A DNA stretch of 64,000 nt, taken from contig NC_092644.1 of NCBI RefSeq assembly GCF_039555335.1, forward strand, positions 47,470,428-47,534,427, written 5' to 3'. Position 1 is the stretch's first letter. Each line of letters opens with the position of its first letter. The notes under the pieces were generated by a model. The model saw only the letters and a program-made list of their open reading frames with translations. It did no database searches and was not told the DNA's origin. This document shows positions 1 to 12,600 of the stretch, piece by piece. Source of the stretch: Amphiura filiformis. Lineage: Eukaryota > Echinodermata > Ophiuroidea > Amphilepidida > Amphiuridae. Both the position numbers and the translations under genes were made by a program.

Positions 1-1140
1 TGAGGAAAAGTACCTCAACATCAAGCAATAATAAATATATGAATGACGGAATAATAGATCTTACGATCAGTCTGGCTATGTATTCAGAATACTAGAGGAC
101 AACCCCTTGTTCTCCCATGCTTATAGTTGAAAATAATATAAGAATGATAAAAGGGAATAAACATGGATAAGGCGGGATTTTACTATCGTCATTTCCTGCA
201 GAGTAAATAGTTATGTAAAACTATATAATCACTTTGTCCCCTACCGTATGCACACACGCACCCATCAATTCTCCCAAAGGCCACATAAGACTGTTAATAT
301 AAATAATTTAGCTCCGTCCCAGAACTTGGTAAGAGTAGAGCAGAGATAACTAATGCAGAATCAATTTATTATGATTAATGATATAAATTATGGAAGTAAC
401 AAGCCATGGTAACAATACATAGATTTTGTTTTTTGTTTTGAATTGAAAGTAATGCCAACGGTATCTGTCGCGAATGTACTACTTTGTTCTATTTATACAT
501 AGATTTATCAAAAGCATTGAGATATTTGAAAGCGACTCGACATTATACATTTACAATAGCGATATCCGTCTATTTGTGTGGGAACAAAGCTATGCCTTTA
601 CTACTACACATTTTTTGACATTTTAAAGTTTGATAATTTGTTCACATTTTATCATAAGCACAATTATTGCACGACTTGTGAGAAAAGATAAATACATAGA
701 TATCTGTATTTTATCATGTTGATCATCGTTGGAAAAGCTTCGTTTTGCCAATTAAACTGTTGCGGATGGGAGCAATTATATTCCCTATCTCAAAATGATG
801 AAAAAATAGCTTCTGTTGATAGCTTCTTATTCTTATTTCAGATTGAATGAAGACAGCTGACAGCTACAGTAAAAATTAGCCTCATTTGTGAATAAAATTT
901 TGTTGGAACAACAAATGTGAGAATTGCACATGTTTGCGAATATCATTGAGATAGTGCTGTATGAGAATGATGCATTTGGGACAATTGAACCACTCTGCAT
1001 GCGACCGATGGTTTCCGCAACAATGCTGACTTTTGCTGATACTTTAATTTGAATCGTGTTTGACAATATTACACTTATCCACATTTTATCGGGCCTTTAG
1101 GAATTGACGTTATTGTTGTCTGCATCCATCAGCGTATTAT
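1..1140. repeat. Copy 1 (left part) of the large tandem unit
   Basis: This block realigns almost base for base with 15018-16146 (copy 2) and 28816-29945 (copy 3), with scattered substitutions and small indels. It is the left part of a multi-kb unit that occurs three times head to tail in the window. The start of the unit lies before base 1; the equivalent extra bases in copies 2 and 3 are about 14725-15017 and 28525-28815. Short ORFs here are not conserved as protein and I see no gene. The block stops where a 6.2-kb element has inserted and resumes at 7339. Confidence 0.9.
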
Positions 1141-1280
1141 CCCCAGACAGAAATAAAACAACACGATAACAACCATTTGCGACTCATGTCGACATTAGAA
1201 AAAGATCAGTGAATTTATTTACCAAATGTTTTTAACAAAGAAAACTGGAATCAGCCATTACACAAGCAGCCCAAAATTGG

Positions 1281-1475
1281 ACAAGCGATTGCTGGTACTA
1301 TACTTTTCTGGTGGATACCTAAAAGTAGCAAAAGGGCAAAGCAAGCAAGAGACAACTAAGTTGACTCATAAAAAGCAAAAAATTGAACAAGGCGATTGCC
1401 GGTGCTATACTTTTGTGGTGGTTACCTAGAAGTAGCAAAAAAGGGCAAAGCAAGCAAGAGACAACTTTGTTGATG
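1281..1475. repeat. Tandem duplication, period about 109 bp
   Basis: Two adjacent units share a core such as gggcaaagcaagcaagag at 1334 and 1443. A decayed third piece follows near 1516. It lies in the 3' end of the Ngaro-like element as read on the minus strand, where this group often has repeated termini; that link is inference. Confidence 0.75.
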
Positions 1476-2138
1476 TGAATATACCTCATGACGAACTCCG
1501 CCGGGACATCCTGGAGTCCATGTAAGTTGACTCATAAAAAGCCCAGATAAATATTAAGGAGACAACTTTACCCTGTATGAAAATACGTGGTGAGCTCCAT
1601 TCGTGATTACCTATAGAGCCGGTTGCTCACTAAAATGCCGCGGTCTTTGCAAAAATGAGGCCTTCAAATATAAAGATAATTGATCAAAGCATGATCTCAA
1701 TAAAAAGCAAACATTGACTGGCTGAAACCTTCGTTTTCCATATAAATACATAGCATGCTCCACTAGACTACTGAAGCCATAATTGCTCTTCAGGAAGATT
1801 ACCTGACAGAAAATAATGATTGTTTTGAAATAACTGGTTAAGTTAATGTAATAACTACACTATTACATTAAATATCAAAATTTCGGACAGAAAAACTGCC
1901 AAACAAGTTTTTTGTCATTTATGCAAAAAAATTGCCAAACACCCCCCCCCCCGCCCCCCCGAGTTTACTGATCCGGATTTTTTAATTATTGGCTCATCCG
2001 GGAGGGTATGAAAATGCACGAGGGTTGGCATTGAAAAGGTCTATCGCATTCGCGTACTGCCAGAGACCAAATTCTGATGGTTGCACAGTCATAATCAAAT
2101 ATAGGCAGGCCTGTTGTCTACCTTGCGTAATTGCCGAT

Positions 2139-2560
2139 TTAAAATGGCAAAATGCGTGACCACGTGAGTGTTCTCCCCAATGACTTTGTGAGCATATATC
2201 TACTTATATTCCTTGCACCTTTTCCCATTTCATCCGCGTAGCCCACCAAGATCAATCTTGTGAATGGCAATAGCGCTCTAAGCCCTTCCAAGCACTCCTT
2301 CACCTTGTTCCTGATTTCCCATGTAGGGCGCTTTAAAATATCATTTGTCCCTGTGTGCATTGTGCAATATTACCGTTGCGGGAAAGTGGTTCTTATACAT
2401 TGTACATTAGGCGAGCTACTCTGTCCACTATATCTCCATGTCTTGAGCCTTTTAATTTATCCCTGGTAGTCTCATTCTACATCGCCTCCGCCGTGGAGTT
2501 GTGTTTGGCTCTTCCCTGCCTGTCTCACGATACTGTCCCCTACCACACACATTCTCATGT
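2139..2560 (-). pseudogene. SGNH-hydrolase-like domain remnant of the Ngaro-like element
   Basis: On the minus strand the sequence encodes a block-I-like stretch VVGDSIVRQAGKSQTQ near 2495-2545. After a frameshift, the block-III-like stretch HTGTNDILKRPTWEIRNKV follows near 2300-2355. GDS and GTND are the conserved blocks of SGNH/GDSL hydrolases. An in-frame stop and at least one frameshift separate them, and an apparent small insertion interrupts the strand leading into GTND, so this is not functional. Lying after YR, it matches the extra ORF reported for Ngaro elements, whose role is unknown. Some CR1-type LINEs also carry an SGNH esterase, but the RT, RH and YR remnants upstream on the same strand favour Ngaro. 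Confidence 0.6.
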
Positions 2561-3049
2561 TAAGACTCTGTAATTAAGCAAAACAGAACAACAAGCAGCA
2601 AATTGTTTCTACCAAAAGCTAATAATTAATACTACAAAGGTTCCTTCTCCAGCTGATGAGTTATGTCTACCTGATAGGCGGAAACAGAAAAGGAGCTAAT
2701 GAAATTATGAGACAACTTGACTCCTATGCCGCCGTCTGACATTCCCAATTTGCTGTGTCTGGATACTACACCAAGGATCTATGTGGGATAATAAAGTTTT
2801 GCTATTAAATGCTTCAGTACAATCGTAATACTTATTACGATAAATTATTTTCTTCTGGGCAGGCGATTACCGACAGCCTGCTAGCGAATAGATGCTAGGG
2901 AGCAAAAAAAAAAAAAAGATTAATATATAAATTCATAACAATTAATTGCTGCTTTCAATAGTCTATATTGGACTTTACAATGGACTAACAATCTGTGTGA
3001 GTTCCTGTCTGATTACTACAAGATCTGCACAGGAGAGACTACCTGAAAC

Positions 3050-4016
3050 ATACATACAATTATGGATTACACAGGTTGACTAGCCTAATATATAATCGAA
3101 AGGCTGAGGATTTCCACTTTCCCTATTAATATTTCGTCACTGATGCCCCCATAGCTGCCGCCGTCGCGTCACCTATTCTACAGCTATGATGACTAAAATG
3201 ACCTGGTTCCAATTTCCAAGCCTATTAGTTTGATTCCTTGCTTTAAGATATGTGAGAATTGAAACAGTGTTAGATGGTCACCACCAAAATGAATAAATAA
3301 AGGACCTGGTCGTACCAGTCTGGATTTCAATAATTCTAGCATTGTCCTAACAGGACATAATGACTGATATGATGAACTCTCTATCCTTAACTTGACCCCT
3401 GACCCTCTCTGATCAGCTTTTGAAAACTTAATTGCTACTTCCAGCACTTTTGGATTTGTATCTAGTACTCTTATGTCCTGTTTTCATATCAATCTCGAAA
3501 TATCACTCCCTTGTTTCCTCTGTCATGTCAATTCGCCGACCCTTGAAAACCGGAAAAAGGCTAGCAAAAAGCTGCCTTAAATAAAAGCTGCCTTAATCAA
3601 TTTACTCAAGATTGTTGGAGTAATAGGTAACATACACGTTTTGTTTTGTTTTTTGATAAAAAGGAACCTGTCTGATCTAACCAACCATTTATATTGTGTA
3701 CGAAAGCTATCGCCGAAATATTTGAATTTATTGATGAGGTGCCCCCTTTTGACGATAGGAAGGAACTGAACGCCACTATGTGCGATTGATTCGCTGGCCA
3801 TGACGATCCTAAATTAATAAATTTCTCCCAAAAATCCCTACAATTCTCTATACCTTTACGGTATGACATCCATGTACTTGAAGCTACTGATGCACGTACC
3901 AATTGATGCGACTCCTCCTTTAAAGCTTCCATAAAAACTGGGGCACCGTTATAGACACTGGTTTTGCTCGTGGTGCCTCCTCCTAAACTGTTCCATCTGG
4001 AAGCGGGAAAAGGCAT
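3050..4016 (-). pseudogene. Tyrosine recombinase (YR) of the Ngaro/DIRS-like element
   Basis: The N-terminal part (4016 down to about 3606) is open and resembles the SAM-like core-binding domain of phage-integrase-type recombinases, with SYRKGIENCRDFW and SHIVAFSSFLSSKGG. The catalytic domain is spread over several frames but its signature residues are still visible: the first arginine in FSRVGEL (about 3529-3549), HxxR as HSCRIG (about 3172-3187), and the tyrosine in SAFRLYIRL (about 3085-3105). Such enzymes integrate the circular DNA form of DIRS-group elements instead of a DDE integrase. Frameshifts near 3190 and 3450-3600 and several stops make it a pseudogene. The ORF start overlaps the end of the RNase H in another frame. 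Confidence 0.7.
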
Positions 4017-4896
4017 CAGCTATACTATAAAGTTTGCCTGGAATATGCTTAGCACAAAATGTTAGCTTCCATTTTGAACATTGCAACACGAAGAACCGCA
4101 CTAGCCTCATGATTTTGGCACACTTTGAAGATTGTCTATTGATGATAGATACTGGCAAATTATATATCTGACCTGATGATGACCCTCTTCCTTTAAATTA
4201 ATCTCCCCATAACACTACTGCGCCACAACCGGGAAAAAATTCTAACCACGCAATTGAATGACGAGGCAGTTTCATTTGGCTATCCTTGAAACCACTTACC
4301 TCCAAAAATCCCCCGAATCCTATCTCACCGCTAGCATCCGTTAACATGGTTAATAGCTGCAAATCGCTTTCATCCGACCACGTTACTTCCGGTATAATGG
4401 CTGCCCCATTAAAATGACCTAAGAACACCCGCCGCATTTCTAAGTTGCTTTGTGCTCCCGCTGACCATCTAATTTTGTACCATGGTTTCTTGCACACGCA
4501 CGTCAATTGAGCGACGTAGAAAGCCCTTCCTGGATTAACGGCTTTACATACCAAAATTTAACGAACCTATTATCGATTGCCGATCCCTTAGCATTATTTT
4601 TGTCAGCTTAAGCGCATTCTTGATTTTACCTCTAATATTGATCAATTTGCAATCTGCAATCTCAAATAAACGATCTTAGTTGTTGGGCCTACTGACGTAT
4701 CTGGGGATAATGGTACGCCTAATTTCTCACAAATTAATGCTGCAAGTTTTAGCCCTGTTTCCAAATTGCTGGCGCATTCCCCTGAGTATGATACCCTCGT
4801 GGTTGCACGAAAGGAACAAAAATTGTAGTTCCTGTTCCCTGCTGTCACCGGTGCAACACCTGAGTGCATGTACATAAAGGGCCCGCAATTTCTCAT
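4010..4896 (-). pseudogene. Reverse transcriptase C-terminus and RNase H of the Ngaro/DIRS-like element
   Basis: Reading down the minus strand, 4896-4642 gives a C-terminal RT thumb-like segment with CEKLGVPLSPDTSVGPTTKI, the usual 'LGVPL..KT.GPT..I.FLG' region. The RNase H starts at 4420-4200 with LTDASGEIGFGGFLE and WLEFFPGCGAVVLWG, and ends at 4158-4010 with KHIPGKLYSIADAFSRFQ, the motif closing RNase H in this group. The TDASG aspartate and the IADAFSRFQ aspartate are retained. Fingers, palm and the catalytic YxDD box are missing, replaced by a LINE fragment just upstream. Frameshifts split the remainder into three ORFs. Confidence 0.7.
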
Positions 4897-4931
4897 CTAA
4901 TATCGCCCACGTTTGTTTGTTTGTTTGTTTT

Positions 4932-5510
4932 TGATAGAATCAAGTTCAAGATTTGTATGTATGTCTATAAACGTTTCCAAGGTAATGCTCCTCAATATTT
5001 ATGTGTTTTACTCTCTCATAGAGAAATACCTTCAACTGGTTGTAGGACAAGATCTTCCAAAGACACCACATTACTAAAAGCTCGTGTTGGTAAAAAGTGC
5101 ATCGGTGACAAATCGTTTTGTGTTGCGGCACCTTCATTATGTAACAGCCTCCCACGTGACATCAGGGAGGCTTCATCACTTCACTCTTTCAAAAAAATGC
5201 TTAAATGACATTTGTATCCAGAATGTTGATATGTTTTGCTTATTTTTGTTTTCTTTTTTGTGTGCGCTCTGATCGCTCTGTAAGAAGCGCCTTATAATTT
5301 ATTTTATTTATTTTTATTTTTATTTTATTTTTTTTAATTTTATTTATTTATTTATTTATTTTTATTTATTTTTTTTATATTTATTTATTTTATTTTTATT
5401 TTTATTTTTTTTTGCATTGTGTATGTATTGACTTTTTATCTTCTATTGATGTTGATGTTGCCTAATAGCCTCAAAGTGTAATAAATACCGTACATAAATA
5501 AATAAAATCA
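4932..5510 (+). mobile_element. LINE 3' end (CR1/L2-like RT C-terminus plus 3' UTR)
   Basis: From 4932 to 5208 one frame is open and ends in a stop. It encodes the typical extreme C-terminus of CR1/L2/Jockey-type LINE proteins: RIKFKICMYVYKRFQGNAPQ, then GDKSFCVAAPSLCNSLPRDI, then SLHSFKKMLK. A short 3' UTR with gaagcgccttataatttat follows, then a T/A-rich tail to about 5510. A (gttt)n run at 4910-4932 marks the 5' border. It is a 5'-truncated insertion in opposite orientation inside the RT of the Ngaro-like element, and therefore younger than it. Confidence 0.75.
5290..5415. repeat. (TTTA)n low-complexity tail
   Basis: A degenerate run of ttta/tttta units directly follows the LINE 3' UTR, probably its expanded 3' tail. 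Confidence 0.85.
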
Positions 5511-5575
5511 TTGCAAATGGTTGCTGTATTCACGACCACATGAAATGGCCAAGTATTGACTAAATTCTCCCACCC

Positions 5576-6385
5576 CTATTCATGAGTGCCCCATTTGAAT
5601 TCATTTGTTGTGACTACCAGGTACCATGTGTGTATTAATTGGCGAGGCTCTCGTATTATTACTGGATAATTGCATGAAGCAGCACTTACATTACTATTGT
5701 TGGCTAACCTGTTGATTGAAAATGTATTGTTATTATTATATTTATTCAATAAACCCCAGCGAAACGAAAGTTGCTGAGTAAGCGCTATCCGAACCATAAA
5801 CACATGCATGATCAGACAACGAGAGTTCAATTTCCCCACAGCTTCCCACGTTGTACACACGTCAGTCGAATTTGGCGGTAGCATCGTTCACTAATGGGTC
5901 TCATAATAACATAACGATCGCTGTGATATCATTTCAAGATGTTTCTTTCCCAATTAAGCCAAACAGCCTATGAGGAGGAAATTTATGCATGAGCAATTAC
6001 ATCAATGACGTAGTAATGAATACCCTCTATTGGTCACCCTATTGATTGACAAGGCCCTTGCATTATTGTTGTTAACCTATTGATTGGAGTACATGCATTA
6101 TTGGTATTATTTGCCTGATTGACGATTGACAATGGATTCACCATGCTGTACTAACATTTGTAACTTTATTATCAAGAGATTGAGCATTGTTAAATATACG
6201 GTTATATACCTGTTATAAGCCTGTCTGCCATACTTGCATACTGTTGTACAAGTTGTATCTGTTGTATGACTGGTATGACTGGTATTGGTACTTCACGTAC
6301 TTGTTGCTGTTCTACCGGCACTTGTTGAACTTGATGTTGCTGTTTTGCTATGGTTGCTATGGTTTGTTTTGTTGCACCTGTCTAT
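5576..6385 (-). pseudogene. Possible gag-region remnant of the Ngaro-like element
   Basis: On the minus strand about 6385-6195 reads without a stop as a Gln/Val/Pro-rich segment including KQQHQVQQVPVEQQQVREVP and QLVQQYASMADRLITGI. A separate 102-residue open stretch, 5884-5576, contains TWEAVGKLNSRCLIMHVF. Both lie upstream of RT on the same strand, where gag would be. I see no zinc knuckle and no family signature. The gag assignment rests on position and composition alone. Confidence 0.3.
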
Positions 6386-6768
6386 CAAGTTGCATTTTAT
6401 CAACATGCACGCTCTACTTGTTGGTTAGAGTTCGGCGACGGTGGCTGTATTTATTGCTCAACGCCATTTTTCGCCCGATTTCACTCTTGTTCTTCCCTTC
6501 CTCGGTCTCCTGGTGTACTACGAGCCCCTGACTGAGCTTGAGTTCCAGTTCTTTGAATATCGAACTATTCAATTTAAGCGCTGATTTCTGTTGGTTGATT
6601 TTCTTCTCCCCATAATTTCTAGTAAGCTTACGCTGATACTATCTGTATTACCTGTCTTCCGGTAGTGGCAAAGTCCCAATAAATCTTGACAAATTAATTA
6701 GTTTACGCTGCTATTGTACATGTGTATATGGTACATGTACGTCCGCTAGTGGCAAAGTCAGGTACATT

Positions 6769-7085
6769 TAGTCCATAAAATCTTGACGATCTCGACAATG
6801 TTTACGGCGAAATTTCACACTCCAGAAAAGAATTTTCTGCTCCAAACGAAAATATAGCTGGTATTTCATACTGTCTTTGTAAAGTAAAGTGCATATGAAA
6901 TGCACAAAGTACGGCACGAAAATCTTTAGTCCATTAAAATCCTGACGATCTCGACAATGTTTACGGCAAAATTCACACTGAATTATCTGCTCCAAACGAA
7001 AATATAGCTGGTATTTATACTGTCTTTGTAAAGTAAAGTAAAATAAAGTGCATATGAAATGCACAAAGTACGGCACGAAAATCTT
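6769..7085. repeat. Tandem duplication of about 157 bp
   Basis: Two adjacent units (about 6769-6925 and 6926-7085) share cgatctcgacaatgtttacg, gctccaaacgaaaatatagc and aaatgcacaaagtacggcac, with small indels. They lie in the 5' region of the Ngaro-like element as read on the minus strand and may belong to its repeated terminus. Confidence 0.85.
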
Positions 7086-9832
7086 TAAGCTTAAGAAAAT
7101 TTTTCACCGATCTTCCTCCAATGCTTATCGACAGAGAATGACATTCTCGCTCACAAGCATGGCGTCGAGCACGCAATACCGACACCCGTGATTGGACCCT
7201 ACAAACGCACCAACGAATCACGCCATTGGCCAAAGCTAGTTACCCGGGAAAAACCTGACCTTTGACCCGGCCTGAAACTTTCTTTCTGCAGGTGATAAAT
7301 TGAGTTTCACCGCGATATACGCAATGAAACTGTATTATTATATTGATTGTAATAATTTACAAATACTTCTATTTGAAATGATATTGGTGCTACCTATTGG
7401 GCCACAACTGAATTGAACCATGGGAATGAAAACACAAAAGGCTAACTAGATTTAATTTGAAAAGATATATAAAAAAGTAACAAACAATGAAAGCAATCTC
7501 CCATTTGGGAAGTAAATCGTAATGGAAATGAAAATGAAGATAAAATACACATCAATAAAATCTTTTTATTGCTTAAATGAGATGCCCTTTTTATATTTAT
7601 TTAAGTTCTATGCACACATGTACAATACATTATTGGTGTCGGCAAGAGCGTATTTTGTTTCCTTCACTTTATTTACATTATCATTCCCAAATTAGGACAC
7701 CCTTTTAGTAGTAGTTTCAATCTGTGTTAATTCCCAAACCGAACAAGTGGAATTGTATTTTCTGTGAAGTTAGAAAAGCAAGTGTGAATTGAAAGAGACA
7801 CTTTGATACGCGCTAAATTGCAGAAAATGCTTAAGATATCACACTCCTTTGATCTTCTTTACACTCTGTGTACGACAGGAAATTTACAAACCCACGCTTA
7901 CCATAATTAACTTGGAATATTGAAACTCAAGAAAAGGTTGATTAGAGGAAATAAATTAGCTGATAAACTGATGTTGCTGAAACTATTTCATTGGTTTCTA
8001 CAACAGGTCATTAGTTACCCCTAGTGATGACACAACAAGGACAAAGATACTGTCTTGTAAATTTTATGAACCTCATTAAAAACTCTTTTCAATCATCTTA
8101 TTTTATAAGTTATTTGAGATTTTATGACAGCGAATTCCTCTCAAGTGGTGCTGAACTTATTTTCTCATCATATTTACACTGTTCCCTTTCTTCAGATTCA
8201 GATTCTTGTCATATTGTTCCCTCTCTTACACTGTTCCTTCTCTTATATATGCATTGTTACCTCTCTTGCAAACATAATATTACATGTCGTTCCAATCGTT
8301 TATCGTTCAGAATAAAACACACGACCCCTAAATTGGAATGGCTCAAGCTTGCTGCTATTATTTCACCTCAAGTATATATATTGCTCATTAGAATGACATG
8401 AATCCGTCCGTGCAACTAAAAACCCAAATGGTTATCTATGGGAATATTGACTATCAGATCACTTTCATGTTAGCTGTTAGAGTTTGCCAGCATTACCGGA
8501 GGTTGTGTGAAAAAAGACTAGATATATTGGAATAACAATGAAGAAAAACTGCATAAAACATGCTGAGCTTATGATGTGCATCTGACAAGATTCAATAAGA
8601 AAATCCACATTTTCGGTGGAAACAGAAGTACTTAAAGATATACGCGACCCACTAAAACACACTCTATGGGCCATTTAACCAAAACCGGACATGAAACCGC
8701 GAAATTAAAATTTCCGGCATCTATCTCGTTGCTGATGCACCTTTCAGTCCCAAATGATTTAAGAGTTTAACCGGATCACGTTTGCTCCATTTTAATTACA
8801 TGTGCCAGGATACATTGTTTCATAAAAAAGAATAAAGTACTAATATGCCTATTACTTATCCAGCGTTAGACTACTTTATTGTCACTTTGATCATCAAGTT
8901 ACCCGCGGAAAATAATATGCATCCCAGCTGCGCAGTTCATATCGAAATAAGTAGCCTAGTCCAAATATTGGGTGTGAATCCCAGTTGAAAGGTTTTTTTC
9001 CCTCCAATTTTGTCTTTGATAGCTTTGGAGCTAACATAAGATAAACCCTATAAAAACGTTATATAAGACTAGACTAGTGTGTATTGCTCATAAGGTTACG
9101 AAGCTGTGAAGCAAGGGATACGAATCACACATATAGAGTACTAAGAGTCATTTCCTACCATTAAATAAAGGCAGATGATACCAAGATGCTATTTGCGGAA
9201 ATACAATAGGGAATGTTTGGCAAGGACGTGTATGGAAAGGAAAATGACTCTTACCTATTGTTTATAACAGTCCCGAATTCTACAAACTTGGTGGACAGTT
9301 GCACTTTGGCTAAAAGTTAAAAGGAGAATAATGTTAAAACAAAGTTATTATACATGTTATACGACTCGTATTATATTTAAACTGTAACTATTTCGGCGTT
9401 CAACAGCAATATTATGTCAACAAATAGTCCTGTGTTTAAGTGTAAACCAAATTGGTTTTTCTATTCAATTTTGTCTTTGATAGCTTTGGGCTAACTTAAG
9501 GTAAACCCATAACGTTATACAAGACTAAGCTTGTGTATTAATTGCTCATAAGGTTACCAGGCTGTGAAGCAAGGGATACGAATCACACATAGAGAGCACC
9601 AAGAGTCATTGCCTACCATTAATGATAATAAACACAGATGATACCAAGATGCTATGTCCCGAAATACAATAGGGAAGGTTTGGCAAGGACGTGTATGGAA
9701 AATAAAATGACTCTAGCGTAGTGTTTATAATAGTCCTTACATTTTGAATTCTACAAACTTGGGGAACAGTTGACCTTTGGCTAAAAGGTAAAAGAAGAAT
9801 AATATTAATAAAGTTATATACGACTCGTATTA

Positions 9833-10076
9833 CCGTAAAACCTCGTCTACAAGCATATATAGTTTTTTTTTTGATGACAGCTAATTTAATACGTGGCAGC
9901 CGTAAGTATGCCAATGCAATAGATTGGTCTTTCAATATTACTTGTTTGTATACGCTTGTATCGGTAATTTATTTGCTCAAGCTTCATAATGTTATAATTT
10001 TTGTGGGTGAAGGGAGCCTCGATTAATTTAGCTTTCATCAAAAATACTCTATATGCTTGTAGACGAGGTTTTACGG
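9833..10076. mobile_element. Tc1/mariner-type MITE (TA target)
   Basis: 244 bp with terminal inverted repeats starting CCGTAAAACCTCGTCTACAA. The arms match for about 40 bases with few mismatches. TA flanks both sides (9831-9832, 10077-10078). Copies 2 (27434) and 3 (32637) have the empty site with a single TA, confirming insertion and TSD. No coding capacity. Confidence 0.9.
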
Positions 10077-10658
10077 TATATTAAAAACTGTAACTATTTT
10101 AGGCGTTCAACAGCAATACTATGTCAACAAATACACTAATTTAAAAAGCCAATGATAAAAGTTTCTTTAGTTTTAAACTACCCCAACTTAAATATTTGCA
10201 AACAAGCTAACATGCTTAATTCTGGTTCCGTGTTTGAGTATGAAACCCAAATAAAAGTTTCTTTTAATATTGATTTGGATCCATTTCATCTGTACGCTGG
10301 CTCTGAAAAAGGGCAGAGACTTTTGTTAGATTTAAGATTAAATGAATGCATATTAATTGCTTAAAGGTAATCAGAACATCAATGAAGGGAATGAATCACA
10401 CACACATAGCGCTAAGAGTCATTGCCTACCATTAATGTCATGAATTTTATTATAATAAATGTAAATTCGACAGATATTACCAAGATGGTATTTACCGAAA
10501 GGCAATAGGGAATGTTTGGTAAGGACGTGTATGGAAAGTCTAATATCTCTAATGTATTCTTTATATTCCTCACTTTTGGTACTCTACAATATTGTTCAAT
10601 ATTGGATTGAAGTAGGTTTAAAGTTGTACAAAATAAAATAAATAGTTCACTATCTTTA

Positions 10659-10919
10659 GGGACCGTTCACAAACACTTGTAAGGGGGGGGGCTGATGCAA
10701 AAAGGGGGCCCTGAAAATTATTGACCCTCCTAAGGGGGGCCCTGAAAAAAATGACCACGATTTTTGCTGGGGAAATTGAGTTTATATGCTTTTCTATGGG
10801 GTTGTCCGATAATTTTCATGTCGAAAAAGGGGGGCCCTGAAATTTTCGAGGTCTGTAAAGGGGGGGCCGAAAAATTTTCGCGATACAATTTTTTGCATCA
10901 GTGTTTTGTGAACGGTCCC
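10659..10919. mobile_element. PIF/Harbinger-like MITE (TTA target)
   Basis: 261 bp, termini GGGACCGTTCACAAACACTT and its complement at the right end, rich in G-runs inside. TTA is duplicated at 10656-10658 and 10920-10922. Copy 3 (about 33205) has the uninterrupted site with one TTA. Three-base TWA duplications and GGG ends fit PIF/Harbinger-derived MITEs. Confidence 0.85.
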
Positions 10920-12510
10920 TTAGGGATACAGCGTACAGCCTAGTGGCGAACAGCAGTGTAATAACCGGAAACCATACGTACTGTGGTGCTCTTCTGTAGC
11001 ATTTTGCACACGTCACCTGTCAGACAGGGAATTTGGCCACGCCTTGTGAAATACCAAAGGACTCGCGATAATTTGAGGACCACCCTTTACTCTCATTTTG
11101 AAGAGAAAGGTCAGATATGTAGTATACATAATATTTCGTGTGAAACTTGAGGGTTAAAATTGGGATAGAGTCAGAGGTTGAAGGGTTAGCGGTATTGAAT
11201 AACGAATTTTCGTTGGCATTACAAGTGTCAGAATTAAGTGTCAATTAATCAGAAACATCATAATAATTTGAATTAAAGTTTTAAATTCAACACTACACTA
11301 CAGTTAAAACTTTAATTCATTTTTATCTACTGCTACGTATGAATATCCACTCGTATAACATAATAATTACACGAATATTTAATATTTAAGATTTATTTAA
11401 GATTTTTATCATTATAAAACACAAATAAATAACGGGTTTAACTAAATGGCGTCATGAATCCTGTATATCTATCGCTATTACGGATCTGGTTTTAAACCCA
11501 TTAGAAACAAACCTTAGTTATGAAATTCATAGTCATAGGTCATATGATGGAGTCTGTCTCTTAATTTGGATTATAAAAGCTAAGAAAATGAACTTCAATA
11601 AACCTTGGCGCGTTTTTCGTATTAGTGATTGTAGTGAAATGTTTTGAACTAAATCTTGTGAATATTATTTCGTCCTAGTTTCAATACATATTTAACCGTT
11701 TTTGCAATGTAGTTTAATACGATATTTTGTTTCTTTACATTGTTTTACATCGCAACAAAAATTGTGTGTGCAATAAATAACCTTATTGAGACTGTAAAAA
11801 TAGAAAAAAAAACTTACCATCGATATTAATGAAGCGAACATGATATTTACTGGGCCCATTATGATATAGAATTACTTTTATATTATCATACCCCAAATAT
11901 CCTTACATATAGGTTGAAGCTAATATTAAGTTCTCTCAAGTACCTGCAACTGCATATCATGTTTAGGAATCTCATGAATGTGAGTCAAATTGGTGTTGTT
12001 AAAGAGTCTTATCATGTCAAAGACGATGACAAAGTGTGACAAAACATATCATATGTCTTGACAATAATGCTCCAATAACTCGTTCTATTACATTCTCTAA
12101 ATATCGCACTCAATAGATAACGATAAAATAGTATTGTATTATTGAAAACAAGTACACTATAAAATTACATGAAATACCATGAAGTATCGCCTGATGTACG
12201 ATTCCAACTGTTTCAATTGTTCCAATTATTGTTTCAATGGTGGTCATCCGTTAAATATGAATAAGTAAATCACAGCTATCACCACGCAGAAAAGGCACTG
12301 CAAACAAATACCAAATAATAGGGCCTACTAAACAAACATGTCAACAAACGAATCTGTGTAATGAAATGAACGAGGTACCTCGAAGTACACATTTAATTAT
12401 CCCAGGACAAGGCATTAACATTAAGTTATATATTGCTGGGTAGTGCTGACAAAATAGCGGTTTAACTCCCGTTCGAAGTTGTGCGTATTCTCGTTAGGAT
12501 GGCACATCCA

Positions 12511-12600
12511 TGTTGTTCCAGATGCAACGTAGCAAAGTTGCAAAAAATAGGTTCAAGTAGTGTTTATTTCGAAAACTCTGTTTACAACTACAAGATGACC
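12511..12600 (+). mobile_element. Penelope-like 5' region fragment
   Basis: ttccagatgcaacgtagcaa, then agttgcaaaaaatagg and a further stretch, match the sequence downstream of the hammerhead stem II at 39783-39830 and the fragment at 34757. Only the 3' half of the ribozyme-like fold is kept. Confidence 0.5.

Larger units (their letters stand above)
1141..7331 (-). mobile_element. Ngaro/DIRS-like tyrosine-recombinase retrotransposon, degenerate
   Basis: A 6.2-kb insertion found only in copy 1 of the tandem unit; copies 2 and 3 give the uninterrupted site. GTATTAT stands on both sides (1134-1140 and 7332-7338) but once at the empty sites. On the minus strand, 5' to 3', I read a Gln-rich gag-like stretch, the end of a reverse transcriptase, an RNase H, a tyrosine recombinase and an SGNH-hydrolase-like domain. 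RT-RH-YR order is the hallmark of DIRS-group elements, and an SGNH-type ORF after YR is known from Ngaro elements. All domains carry frameshifts and stops. Most of the RT is missing, and a LINE 3' end (about 4932-5510) sits where the rest of RT should be. A C-rich run lies at 1941-1961. Confidence 0.75.

Noticed and set aside
8477-8674. 65-residue minus-strand ORF kept open in all three tandem copies (also 17651-17848 and 31068-31265)
   Set aside because: The copies are too similar for openness to be informative, and the few differences mostly change amino acids. No start context or domain supports it.
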